This document shows positions 28,401 through 35,967 of a DNA stretch of 64,000 nucleotides, piece after piece. Each line of letters opens with the position of its first letter. The stretch's first letter is position 1. The translations under genes were made by a program, and so were the position numbers. Under the pieces are notes generated by a model. The model had not been told where the DNA came from, did not search any database, and saw only the letters and a program-made list of their open reading frames with translations. This DNA comes from Tissierella praeacuta DSM 18095 (GTDB lineage Bacteria > Bacillota > Clostridia > Tissierellales > Tissierellaceae), in contig NZ_FQTY01000008.1 in NCBI RefSeq assembly GCF_900128955.1, positions 1 through 64,000 on the forward strand. The letters are read 5' to 3'.

Positions 28401-29833
28401 TCAGTTATGTTAGTAATTTCTACAACTCTTTGAGGAATAGGTTTTTCAGGATTTACAAATGTGCTGAACTTGTCTATTACTTCACCATCCTTAAGTTTCA
28501 TAATTCCTATTTCAGTAATTTTTTCTGTCACCGGTGAAAAACCTGTAGTCTCCAAATCAAGTACACAATATGTAGTATCAATCCCCTGTCCCTTAGATTT
28601 TGTTACAGATGGCTTTTTATCTGGTACCAAATAAGCCTCTACTCCATATATAACTTTCATATCTGGATTATTTCTTCCTAAAAGCTTATGAGCTTCAGGA
28701 AAAGCCTGTACAACTCCATGATCAGTTATGGCAATGGATTTCATCCCCCAGCTCATAGCTCTATTAATTAAATCAGTAGCACTTGTCATAGCATCCATCT
28801 GGCTCATTTGTGTATGCATATGAAGTTCTACCCTCTTTAATTCAGCATTATCATCTCTTTTAACCCTCTTTATTCCTTCTGTTTCTATTATAGTATTAGC
28901 AATAATCTCAACTTCTCCAGAAAACTTGCTGTAAGCTGCATTTCCAGAAAGTCTGACACCTTTAGCATTTTTAATCTTATCTAATACCCCTATATCTTCA
29001 CCTTTTATAAAGGACTTACATGTTATGGAACTTGAACCATCATATAAGTCAAAAGAAACTAAAATTTTCCCACTTTTCAACTCTCTAGATTCTATATTAG
29101 ATATTTCACCTTCTATTGCCACCTTACCTTCATATGGCGTAATATCAGTAATTTTTGTTATAGAATCTTTAATTTTAGAGCTTCTACCTAATATTAGGAA
29201 AGGATCATTCTTTTTGTTATTAGTTTCTGCTTTCACGTCTTGGTTTCTTAAAATTTCCTTGGGAGATTTAGAAATATTATTATTTTGCTGAATAGCAGCT
29301 TCTTTTTGTATTAACATAATTTCTTTTGAATATACATCTTCTTGTAGCTTTTTTAACTTTTCATTACATACCTTATCAATAAAATTTATTTCATACTCTG
29401 TATTGTAAAGGCTTTTTATAGCCTTATTGATTTCTTTATCATAACCCATAGATATTAAAATCCCTGATGCTGGAATTTCAAAATTAAAATTAATAATATT
29501 TTCAAATACTTCAAATTCACAATTGTTTATAATTGCCTTTAAAACAGGATATTTATCTGACATCACACATATAATATCTCTTAATTCTTCCTCTCTAGGT
29601 ATTTTATCAATTTCTTCAGCATACTCTACAATAATTTTAGAATCATTTAATGAAAATCTTTCCTTTATAAACTTATTAAGTTCTTCAATTTCTCTAATTT
29701 GAATAAATTTATCAGTTCTAATTTTCATCTCCAATATCTTCTCATTTTTTCTTAAAACTACACCTTCTACTATTGCAGTGTTTATATTTCCCTTTATTTC
29801 ATAATCATTAAAAATTTCATTTATTCTTTTCAT
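25496..29833 (-). CDS. polC: DNA polymerase III PolC (Gram-positive replicative polymerase)
   Basis: A 1445-residue PolC. It has an N-terminal domain, an OB fold (ITPYEGKVAIEGEISNIES), a PHP domain (LHMHTQMSQMDAMTSATDLI) interrupted by the DEDD 3'-5' exonuclease (YCVLDLETTGFSPVTEKITE), a zinc-finger (CTKCKH, CPVCGE), palm/fingers (NGDKEPDIDLNFSGEYQ) and a C-terminal helix-hairpin-helix region (INSIPGMGTVAAEGI). The exonuclease inserted in PHP is diagnostic for PolC against DnaE. It is the main replicase with proofreading. It stands alone, not next to proS or rseP in this window. Confidence 0.98.
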   Translation of the reverse strand: MKRINEIFNDYEIKGNINTAIVEGVVLRKNEKILEMKIRTDKFIQIREIEELNKFIKERFSLNDSKIIVEYAEEIDKIPREEELRDIICVMSDKYPVLKAIINNCEFEVFENIINFNFEIPASGILISMGYDKEINKAIKSLYNTEYEINFIDKVCNEKLKKLQEDVYSKEIMLIQKEAAIQQNNNISKSPKEILRNQDVKAETNNKKNDPFLILGRSSKIKDSITKITDITPYEGKVAIEGEISNIESRELKSGKILVSFDLYDGSSSITCKSFIKGEDIGVLDKIKNAKGVRLSGNAAYSKFSGEVEIIANTIIETEGIKRVKRDDNAELKRVELHMHTQMSQMDAMTSATDLINRAMSWGMKSIAITDHGVVQAFPEAHKLLGRNNPDMKVIYGVEAYLVPDKKPSVTKSKGQGIDTTYCVLDLETTGFSPVTEKITEIGIMKLKDGEVIDKFSTFVNPEKPIPQRVVEITNITDDMVRNAETIDKIFPKMLDFINDSVLVAHNADFDINFLRHNAKILGYEFDFTYVDTLSLAREIFPDFKSYKLGRIAKNLGIKVEVAHRALDDVDTTVKVFNIMIERLKELGAETLEDIDICASSEESKKEEYKKLKTYHAIILAKNYIGLKNLYKLVSYSHLDYFYKRPRILKSLYRKYSEGLILGSACSEGELYQSILLGKPEEEIESIAKEYDYLEIQPLGNNDYLIRNGQVENIESLKGINRKIVGLGEKLNKPVVATGDVHFLDPEDEIYRRILETGQGYKDADNQAPLYLKTTEEMLQEFSYLGREKAYEVVITNTNMISDMCEQISPISSEKATPHIEGCEQTIRDITYGKAHELYGNPLPEIVQERLDRELDSIIKNGFSVMYIIAQKLVWKSNEDGYLVGSRGSVGSSVVAYMTGITEVNALPPHYRCTKCKHSDFADYGYKLGFDLPDKLCPVCGENLTKDGIDIPFETFLGFNGDKEPDIDLNFSGEYQAKAHRYTEVIFGKGTTFKAGTIGTIAEKTAFGYVKKYFEEKNISANKAEILRISRGCTGIKRTTGQHPGGIIVVPKGREIFEFCPVQHPADDTNSDIITTHFDYHSIDENLLKLDILGHDDPTVIRMLQDITGVDPQKIPMDDKKTMSIFSSTEALGVTPEQINSKVGTFGIPEFGTRFVRGMLLDTMPKTFMDLICISGLSHGTDVWLGNAKELIDSKIITSISEAVCTRDDIMVYLIKKGLPPNTAFKIMETVRKGKALKDPKWAEYENLMREFDVPEWYINSCKKIKYMFPKAHAAAYVMMAFRIAWFKVHIPRAYYAAYFSIRAKAFDAEFMIFGKEKVKEKMKEIESLGNDAAPKDKDMYDDLELVLEMYERGINFLPIDLYKSHATKFLLEGDSLRPPINSIPGMGTVAAEGIYKSAQEEPFSSIEDLRKRAKIGNAAIDSLKKFDCLRDLPESDQISFFDAI

Positions 29834-29962
29834 TCTATTCCCTAACCTTCTTGTAAATATTTCAACATTATACCATTATACAAGATATACTTATAATTTT
29901 AAAGTCGAGATAATTAACAATTATCCAACTAAGTTCTCAATAAAATATATCTCGAAAATACA

Positions 29963-31216
29963 TTATAAATAAAAATAATAAGAATTTAAAAGATAATATT
30001 CTTCATATTTAAAAGCCAATTTCCCTAAAAATTTTTTTAATGAATCCTTAGGTTTTTTACCTTCCTCGTAACTTTTTAATAATTTTATAAATTTGCTTTT
30101 TTCATCCTCTGTGGCAGTTGATTTGAAATATCCCCAGATATGAAGGACAGCATTAACTGTACTACCTATAGTTTCTTCAATATTTAGAGCTTCCTCTATT
30201 AATTTATAAAATTCAATTACGGGATACTCATTTTTATTTTTTAGTATCTCACGAATTTTATTATAATGTAAATGAGAGTGCTCTAATATATTATACTTAT
30301 ATTTACTCCATTCCACCTCAAGAGCTTTTATTTTTTTACTTTTTGAAATACTGTTAATGCATTTTACTGCTGAAAGATTTTTATCTTTAACTTCAAGCAT
30401 TATATCTATATTATCATCTATTTTTCCAACAAAATTCATAAACTGTTCTATTTCTATAGTATTTGAATGTGCACCTGATCTTTTGCCTTTATCCTGCTGT
30501 GAATAGTGAATTTTTTGAGGTCCATCTTCTTTTTCCCAAGTTTCCTTACATTGCCTTATCCAATATTGATCATCCTTTGAGATATCACATGGCAATACTT
30601 CATTATGAAGATTATCAAATACAACAGGAATATTTAAAGTCCTCCCTATTTCTAAAGCTTCTCCTATGTTATAAGACTTATGGTCATTTTCAATTACTAA
30701 TCTTTCTTTAATTTCTTGAGCAAGTAATTGAAAGTTTGAAATAAAGTTTTTTATAGCTTTCTCCTTATTATTATAAACTCCTCCTATATGAAGTATGATT
30801 TTACTTTTTCTGTCCATACCTAAACTGTCTAATATCCTATTATGATAATTCAAATCTTGAATTGCTCTTAAAACTACATCTTCATTGGGAGAATTTAGTA
30901 CAGTATATTGTCCCGGATGCATGGAAACTCTCATATCTGCTTCTCTTATTTTAGATCCAATTGAAGATATCTGTGAAGAAAAGACTTCCCACCAAGGTAT
31001 ATTATTTACTGAACTTGAACCAAGGGGAATCAAATCAGAGCTTATTCTAAAAAGTTTTATATTATTCTCAATATTATAATCTATAATATTATTTAATGAT
31101 TTTAAATTATACTCTATGATTTCTAAGAGTTTTTTTTCATTAGAATTTTTAACCATGCAACTTTTAAAATTTGTTTCTAAAACTCCTACTGTTAAACATG
31201 CATATCCTATTCTCAT
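29963..31216 (-). CDS. uvsE: UV damage endonuclease UvsE
   Basis: A 417-residue UVDE-family TIM-barrel nuclease. It opens MRIGYACLTVGVLETNFKSC and has metal-ligand regions SMHPGQYTVLNS, ILHIGGVYNNKE, LVIENDHKSYN and VVFDNLHNEVLP. It nicks DNA 5' of UV photoproducts and other lesions. The C-terminal 100 or so residues extend beyond the barrel and are richly charged, longer than Bacillus UvsE. AAGGAG precedes the ATG. Monocistronic. Confidence 0.93.
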   Translation of the reverse strand: MRIGYACLTVGVLETNFKSCMVKNSNEKKLLEIIEYNLKSLNNIIDYNIENNIKLFRISSDLIPLGSSSVNNIPWWEVFSSQISSIGSKIREADMRVSMHPGQYTVLNSPNEDVVLRAIQDLNYHNRILDSLGMDRKSKIILHIGGVYNNKEKAIKNFISNFQLLAQEIKERLVIENDHKSYNIGEALEIGRTLNIPVVFDNLHNEVLPCDISKDDQYWIRQCKETWEKEDGPQKIHYSQQDKGKRSGAHSNTIEIEQFMNFVGKIDDNIDIMLEVKDKNLSAVKCINSISKSKKIKALEVEWSKYKYNILEHSHLHYNKIREILKNKNEYPVIEFYKLIEEALNIEETIGSTVNAVLHIWGYFKSTATEDEKSKFIKLLKSYEEGKKPKDSLKKFLGKLAFKYEEYYLLNSYYFYL

Positions 31217-31415
31217 ATTTTTTCTCCTTGAATTTTTATAATTATCATTTTATATAAATATATTTTTATTATCTATGTTTATAATAAATTTATTTTCTAT
31301 CAACATTCCTATCCTTTAATAATTAAATTTATTATATAGAAATAATAGCTATCCTTCACATTTAATAATATTGAACATATAATGAATTAAATTTAAATGC
31401 AAAGGAGTATTATTT

Positions 31416-32087
31416 ATGTCGAATAATATTAATCTCAATGATTCTAAATACTTTCAAGAATACAATAATCCCAAATATCCTAATATAAACAACTGTCCTA
31501 CTGCATCTTGTATGTGCTATAAACCTTGTAACTTACCTAACCCGTCAATATATAAGCCATCTATCGAATACCAAGTTAGTGTACCTATTAACTTAGCAAA
31601 ATCTTTAGAAGGAAAATATTTCGTAGGTTATGCAGATAATCTTTCGTTTGGAAAAGGTACAAGTGCTTGGGCTAGACTATTTAATCCCCCTAATTCAGGA
31701 GTAAATTTGCATGTAACCGTATGGACTGTAGCTGATATTTCTGAATCACCATTTAGGGCACAAATTTGGTTTAATGCAATTCCTCCAGGAATGCCTCTTG
31801 AATCTCCTCTTGTTACTCCAGCAAATTTGGCATTTTGTCCACCTACAAGTCCAAAGGTTAAATTGCAATATGCAATAAATGTTTCTGGAGATCCAGTTGG
31901 TGGTATAAAGGCTTTTGTTAGAAGAGGACAACCTGAGACAACTGTTGTAGATGATGAACAAGGAAAATTTATTTTCCCTCCTGGCGGCTCTTTTTTAGTA
32001 TTTTTATCTAATCCAGAAACACCTGAAGTAGAAGCTAGTGGAAGAATTGCTTTTGGCTGGTGGGAAGAACCAATCTGTAACGGTTAA
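31416..32087 (+). CDS. DUF6143-like conserved protein
   Basis: A 223-residue protein with no signal peptide. The N-terminal 40 residues hold a cysteine cluster (CPTASCMCYKPC). The main domain is beta-rich (GKYFVGYADNLSFGKGTSAW, RLFNPPNSGVNLHVTVWTVA, then SFLVFLSNPE), which I associate with DUF6143 proteins of sporulating Firmicutes; the family call is from memory and moderate. A spore or cell-surface role is possible. AAAGGAG precedes the ATG. The terminator right after the gene and the 199-base upstream gap suggest a single-gene unit. Confidence 0.65.
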   Translation: MSNNINLNDSKYFQEYNNPKYPNINNCPTASCMCYKPCNLPNPSIYKPSIEYQVSVPINLAKSLEGKYFVGYADNLSFGKGTSAWARLFNPPNSGVNLHVTVWTVADISESPFRAQIWFNAIPPGMPLESPLVTPANLAFCPPTSPKVKLQYAINVSGDPVGGIKAFVRRGQPETTVVDDEQGKFIFPPGGSFLVFLSNPETPEVEASGRIAFGWWEEPICNG

Positions 32088-32115
32088 TAATAAAACGGAT
32101 TCAAAATATTAAAAT

Positions 32116-32165
32116 GGGACTCTCTCAAAGGTGATTAAATATATCACTCTTGAAAGTCCCTTTTT
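32116..32165 (+). terminator. terminator after the DUF6143-like gene
   Basis: An imperfect long hairpin: GGGACT...CAAAGGTGAT pairs with ATCACTCTTG...AGTCCC, followed by TTTTT. Confidence 0.75.
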
Positions 32166-32255
32166 ATTCCTCTTATATTTTGCATTATAAACAATCTCTC
32201 CTTTATTATTATTTAAAATTTAATATAATATATTGCACATTTATCTAAGAATAAG

Positions 32256-32351
32256 TCATATAATATGTTTTTCTAATACTTCTAGAATAATATTTGCAAA
32301 ACTTTCAGATGCTCCCCAATCAAAAGTAATTAATCCCTTTCCTCCACCACC
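32256..32351 (-). pseudogene. possible C-terminal gene remnant
   Basis: The minus strand has a short open stretch reading GGGGKGLITFDWGASESFAN and then IILEVLEKHII with a TGA stop. It is preceded in frame by TAG and has no start codon or ribosome site. The stretch looks like the tail of a protein and not random AT-rich sequence. I cannot name its parent. The rest of the gene-free interval 32166-32509 shows nothing else. Confidence 0.3.
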
Positions 32352-32509
32352 CTAATGTAATACATACTAAACTTCATTATGTTTTCATTTTATCATAAAG
32401 AAATAATTTATGTATTAATATAATATAAAGAATTAAATTAATCTATTTCGTTGTCTAATCTTAGTCAAAAGAAAATCTAATCAATATTTTTGTCTTAAAA
32501 AATAATATG

Positions 32510-32538
32510 TTGACAAATTATGGAACTCCTATTATAAT
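32510..32538 (+). promoter_or_regulatory. perR-rbr promoter
   Basis: Perfect consensus TTGACA (32510-32515), 17-base spacer, TATAAT (32533-32538). Transcription would begin within the first PerR box. Confidence 0.9.
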
Positions 32539-32543
32539 TATAT

Positions 32544-32575
32544 TTGTAATGATTACAAATTAGTAATGATTATAA
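32544..32575. promoter_or_regulatory. two PerR boxes
   Basis: A perfect 7-1-7 dyad TTGTAATGATTACAA (32544-32558) and a second close match TAGTAATGATTATAA (32561-32575). Both match the Fur/PerR-family box pattern and overlap the start of transcription, predicting autorepression relieved by peroxide. Confidence 0.85.
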
Positions 32576-32607
32576 ATATTAATCTTAAAATAAAAGGAAG
32601 AATATCT

Positions 32608-33033
32608 ATGGAAACATCAGTTAAAAACTTATCCAATATATTAACTGGTAAAGGTATAAAACCTACTCACCAGAGAATTAAAATTTTGGAATATTTATTA
32701 ATAAACAAATGTCATCCCACAGTTGAAATGATTTATAGTGATCTTCATAATGAAATACCTGTCCTTTCAAAGACTACTGTTTACAACACTTTAAATCTAT
32801 TTATTGAAGCTAAACTAGTTAGATTAATATCTATAGATGGTAGTGAAGCCAAATATGATATTAATATGAAAAATCATGGTCATTTCAAATGTGAATCTTG
32901 TAATAAAATCTTTGATTTTCCTATTGATTTAGATAATTTCATTGATAATCAACTGAATAATTTTAAGATTAATGAAAAAAATGTTTATTTTAAAGGTATC
33001 TGTCCTAGATGCATTAATAATAAAAAACAATAA
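32608..33033 (+). CDS. perR: Fur-family peroxide regulator, PerR-like
   Basis: A 141-residue Fur-family protein. The winged helix is at residues 15-80 (IKPTHQRIKILEYLL, then VLSKTTVYNTLNLFIEAKLV). A metal-sensing HGHFKCESC segment follows with a C-terminal C-x-x-C (CPRC) that would form the structural zinc site. The ATG at 32608 is chosen for AAGGAAG upstream and family start. PerR senses H2O2 by iron-catalysed His oxidation. It sits 15 bases upstream of rubrerythrin, a typical PerR target. Confidence 0.88.
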   Translation: METSVKNLSNILTGKGIKPTHQRIKILEYLLINKCHPTVEMIYSDLHNEIPVLSKTTVYNTLNLFIEAKLVRLISIDGSEAKYDINMKNHGHFKCESCNKIFDFPIDLDNFIDNQLNNFKINEKNVYFKGICPRCINNKKQ

Positions 33034-33048
33034 TATTAGGAGGTAAAA

Positions 33049-33642
33049 ATGAAAAATTTAAAGGGGACAAAAACAGCAGAAAATTTAATGAAAGCATTTG
33101 CAGGAGAATCACAAGCTAGAAATCGCTATACATACTATGCTTCTGTAGCGGATAAGGAAGGATTTAAACAAATTAGAAATATCTTTATTGAAACAGCTGA
33201 CAATGAAAAAGAACATGCAAAAAGATTTTATAAGTTTTTACTTGCTGGATTAAAGGATGAACTTCCAGCTACTATAAATATAGAGGCTTCTTTCCCAGTT
33301 GCTCAAGGTAATACATTAGATAATTTAAGAAGTGCAGCAAGTGGAGAGAATGAAGAATGGGAAGATTTATATCCAGCATTTGCAGATATTGCCGAAAAAG
33401 AGGGTTTTGAAGAAATAGCAACTGCATTTAGAGCTATAGCTGATGCTGAAAAAGCACATGAAATTAGATTTAATAAACTTGCTGAAAATATATTAAATGA
33501 TAAGGTCTTTAAAAAAGAAGAAAAAGTATTATGGAAATGTGGAAATTGCGGATATGTACATGAAGGTCCAAATGCCCCTGAAGTATGTCCTGCTTGTATT
33601 CATCCACAAGCACATTTTGAACTTTTTGTAGAAACATATTAA
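33049..33642 (+). CDS. rbr: rubrerythrin
   Basis: A 197-residue protein. An N-terminal ferritin-like four-helix bundle carries di-iron ligands (AGESQARNRYTYYAS, ETADNEKEHAKRF, ENEEWEDLYPAFADIAEKEG, ADAEKAHEIRF). A C-terminal rubredoxin-like domain follows (CGNCGYVHEG...CPAC). It reduces peroxide in anaerobes using rubredoxin-type electron transfer. It is directly downstream of perR with AGGAGG before the ATG, forming a peroxide-response operon. Confidence 0.96.
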   Translation: MKNLKGTKTAENLMKAFAGESQARNRYTYYASVADKEGFKQIRNIFIETADNEKEHAKRFYKFLLAGLKDELPATINIEASFPVAQGNTLDNLRSAASGENEEWEDLYPAFADIAEKEGFEEIATAFRAIADAEKAHEIRFNKLAENILNDKVFKKEEKVLWKCGNCGYVHEGPNAPEVCPACIHPQAHFELFVETY

Positions 33643-33651
33643 TCTAATAAT

Positions 33652-33707
33652 AAAAAATAGCATGACGAATATTATCTTTTTATATAATATTCGTCATGCT
33701 ATTTTTT
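33652..33707 (+). terminator. terminator after rubrerythrin
   Basis: Perfect 23-base arms starting AAAAAATAGCATGACG and closing with its complement, then T-rich sequence. It begins about 10 bases after the stop. Confidence 0.92.
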
Positions 33708-33815
33708 ATTTAAAATATCCTGCTGCAAAATATTAGCACAACAATTATTGATATTATATAAAATAAATAATATATTAGTTTTAATAAATTTTTGGTATTC
33801 AAACCTTTAGATAGT

Positions 33816-34409
33816 TTACACTCTTACCCTATCAATAAAATATGATTTAATAACCGCAAGAAATTCTCTTATATACGATTGTAAAACTATTATAAGGGGT
33901 GTCTTAGCAGGTAATCCATAGGGTATTGCTCCCAATCTTTTAGCTAATAACTTTGCCCTAAAAATATGATATCTATTAGATGCAATTAAAAGACTTATAT
34001 TATTGTTGTCATTAGTTTCTTTTATTTTATCTAAACTAAATTTTAGATTTTCAAAAGTAGTAGTAGATTTATCCTCAACTATTATCCTATCTTTTTCAAT
34101 ACCATTATTTATTAAATATTTTTTCATAGCATATGCTTCAGCAATGTCTTCATCTAAACCTTGTCCACCTGATACCACTACCTTTACATCTGTATTATCT
34201 ATTAAATAATCCTTAGCTACTTTAAGTCTTTCTAATAAAGCAGGAGAAGGTATATCCCCATATAACCTAGCTCCTAAAACTATAACATAATCCACCTTAA
34301 CATCTGGAGTTCTTCTACCCCCTATAATAATTAAACTCTCAATTAAAATAAATATTAGAAATGATATAAACAATACGGATTTTGCTATCCTATATATTAA
34401 TCTTTTCAC
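33816..34409 (-). CDS. YdcF/SanA-like DUF218 membrane-anchored protein
   Basis: A 197-residue protein with one N-terminal membrane helix (about residues 10-28) and a DUF218 domain (VDYVIVLGARLYGDIPSPAL, VKVVVSGGQGLDEDIAEAYA, IIVEDKSTTTFENLKFS, LIASNRYHIFRA). ElyC/SanA/YdcF relatives influence envelope integrity; the biochemistry is unclear. Its own short transcription unit, leftward. Confidence 0.88.
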   Translation of the reverse strand: MKRLIYRIAKSVLFISFLIFILIESLIIIGGRRTPDVKVDYVIVLGARLYGDIPSPALLERLKVAKDYLIDNTDVKVVVSGGQGLDEDIAEAYAMKKYLINNGIEKDRIIVEDKSTTTFENLKFSLDKIKETNDNNNISLLIASNRYHIFRAKLLAKRLGAIPYGLPAKTPLIIVLQSYIREFLAVIKSYFIDRVRV

Positions 34410-34471
34410 ATTGCTCCCCCTTTCTATCCCAAGTCTTCTAAGAAACCAATATTAGAAATTACTATCTACTT

Positions 34472-35371
34472 TTATTTGTATAGTCTAGCAGTCTCATTAT
34501 ATATTTTAGTAATATCTTGCAGAATATTAGTATGATTAAAATCTTTATGATATAAGATACTCGTTTCCCTAATCATACTTAAATTCTCAATGGGTAAAAT
34601 TGTAATTTTACCTTTCTTTAATTCATCAAGACACGCACTACGTGCAAGTATAGAAATACCAAAATCTCGGCGAATTAAGTCCTTTATTGTTGCAATATTA
34701 TCGACCTCAAGTATAACATTAAAGTCCTTGATTGACATATTAAGACTCTCAAGATGTGCAATAAACAAATTTCTTGTACCAGAATTCGGTAGACGTAATA
34801 TCATTTTTTCATTCTTAATATCGTTAATAGTTACCATATTTTTCTTTCCAAGTGGATTGTTATTTGAGACCACAAGCACTAAATAATCCGTATCTAACAA
34901 TAAAGAATTTATATTTGGATCATTTATAGTTCCTTCTACAATTGCCAAATCTAATTCATAGTTCATTAACATATTATAAAGATTCTTTATAGACTCAGTA
35001 ATTATTGTAATGGTAACTCCTTCGTTTACATTGCAATATTTCGCCAAAACTTCAGCAACAAAGTTACTTTCTGCTGTATGCGTAATTCCAATTGTCAACT
35101 TTATTGATTGATGATTTTTATCTAACAGACTTTGCTGTAATTTACTATATAATGATTTAATGCGCTTAGCATACATAAGGATAATTTCACCTTCAGATGT
35201 TAATTTTAATTCTCCTTTACTTCTATTAAATATTTTAACACCTAGTTCCTTTTCCAATTGACTAATATGTTGACTCACTGCAGGTTGAGTTAATGAGAGC
35301 TCCTTAGCTGCACGAGTAAAGTTGGATGTTTCACAGACCATAAGTAACGTATCTAATTTTGCATCTAACAT
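34472..35371 (-). CDS. LysR-family transcriptional regulator
   Basis: A 299-residue LTTR. The HTH is at residues 1-60 (LDTLLMVCETSNFTRAAKEL, LTQPAVSQHISQLEKE), followed by a type-2 periplasmic-binding-like sensor domain. ATG 35371 with AGAGGTG upstream is chosen; the frame opens 39 bases earlier. It is divergent from the Kef-type antiporter, a likely target. The inducer is unknown. Confidence 0.93.
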   Translation of the reverse strand: MLDAKLDTLLMVCETSNFTRAAKELSLTQPAVSQHISQLEKELGVKIFNRSKGELKLTSEGEIILMYAKRIKSLYSKLQQSLLDKNHQSIKLTIGITHTAESNFVAEVLAKYCNVNEGVTITIITESIKNLYNMLMNYELDLAIVEGTINDPNINSLLLDTDYLVLVVSNNNPLGKKNMVTINDIKNEKMILRLPNSGTRNLFIAHLESLNMSIKDFNVILEVDNIATIKDLIRRDFGISILARSACLDELKKGKITILPIENLSMIRETSILYHKDFNHTNILQDITKIYNETARLYK

Positions 35372-35498
35372 AAAAAACACCTCTGCATTAGTTTTTCTTA
35401 TCAATATCAAAATAATTATAATTTTACTTTATACATGACTTATTGTAATATAATATCAAATTTTCAAACAATTAACAATTATAAAGGAGGTAAAATTA

Positions 35499-35771
35499 AT
35501 GTTTATTTTCATGGTTAGAATTTTTATCCATAATATCTTAAAACCATTTCCCCTTGGGCACAAATATTTCACAGACCATTTTTCTAACTATAATCAAAAT
35601 CACAGCTGTTCTAATAACTATAAAATATCTCATTATAGTCAGATAATTAAATATGGTAATTCTCATTTTGGTACTCCCGGTATTGCTATGGTCAACATAG
35701 CATTAGCTTCTGCTGGTATGATTTTGCTCCTAACAGCTGACCTATTAATCATAAAAGCTCAGATGCCCTGA
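35499..35771 (+). CDS. doubtful 90-residue ORF between lysR and antiporter
   Basis: ATG with AAAGGAGG upstream, but the protein is an odd mix: a His/Asn/Tyr-rich N-terminal half (HKYFTDHFSNYNQNHSCSNN) and a hydrophobic C-terminal segment (TPGIAMVNIALASAGMILLL) that could span the membrane. Another frame within it holds LTIIKITAVLITIKYLIIV, suggesting a frameshifted membrane-protein remnant. Either a small membrane protein or a pseudogene. The interval 35772-35967 after it holds nothing I can identify. Confidence 0.3.
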   Translation: MFIFMVRIFIHNILKPFPLGHKYFTDHFSNYNQNHSCSNNYKISHYSQIIKYGNSHFGTPGIAMVNIALASAGMILLLTADLLIIKAQMP

Positions 35772-35967
35772 ATCAGAATACTTCTTCACCTATTTTGTTT
35801 TGCTTTCTGCATTTATAAATTTGATATATTACTTTTCAAACACAAACTTAACTGCATTAAACTACTATTTGCATTTTTAAATTTAATATTATGCTCTATT
35901 TGGTCATTAACTTATTTGTTTTTCATTATCTTTGAAAATATTATTTACTTAAAGGAGTAGTGATATA

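Noticed and set aside
29889-29960. TCGAGATA...TATCTCGA inverted repeat upstream of polC
   Set aside because: Short arms and a loop of more than 30 bases; no T-run on the relevant exit, so neither terminator nor operator can be supported.
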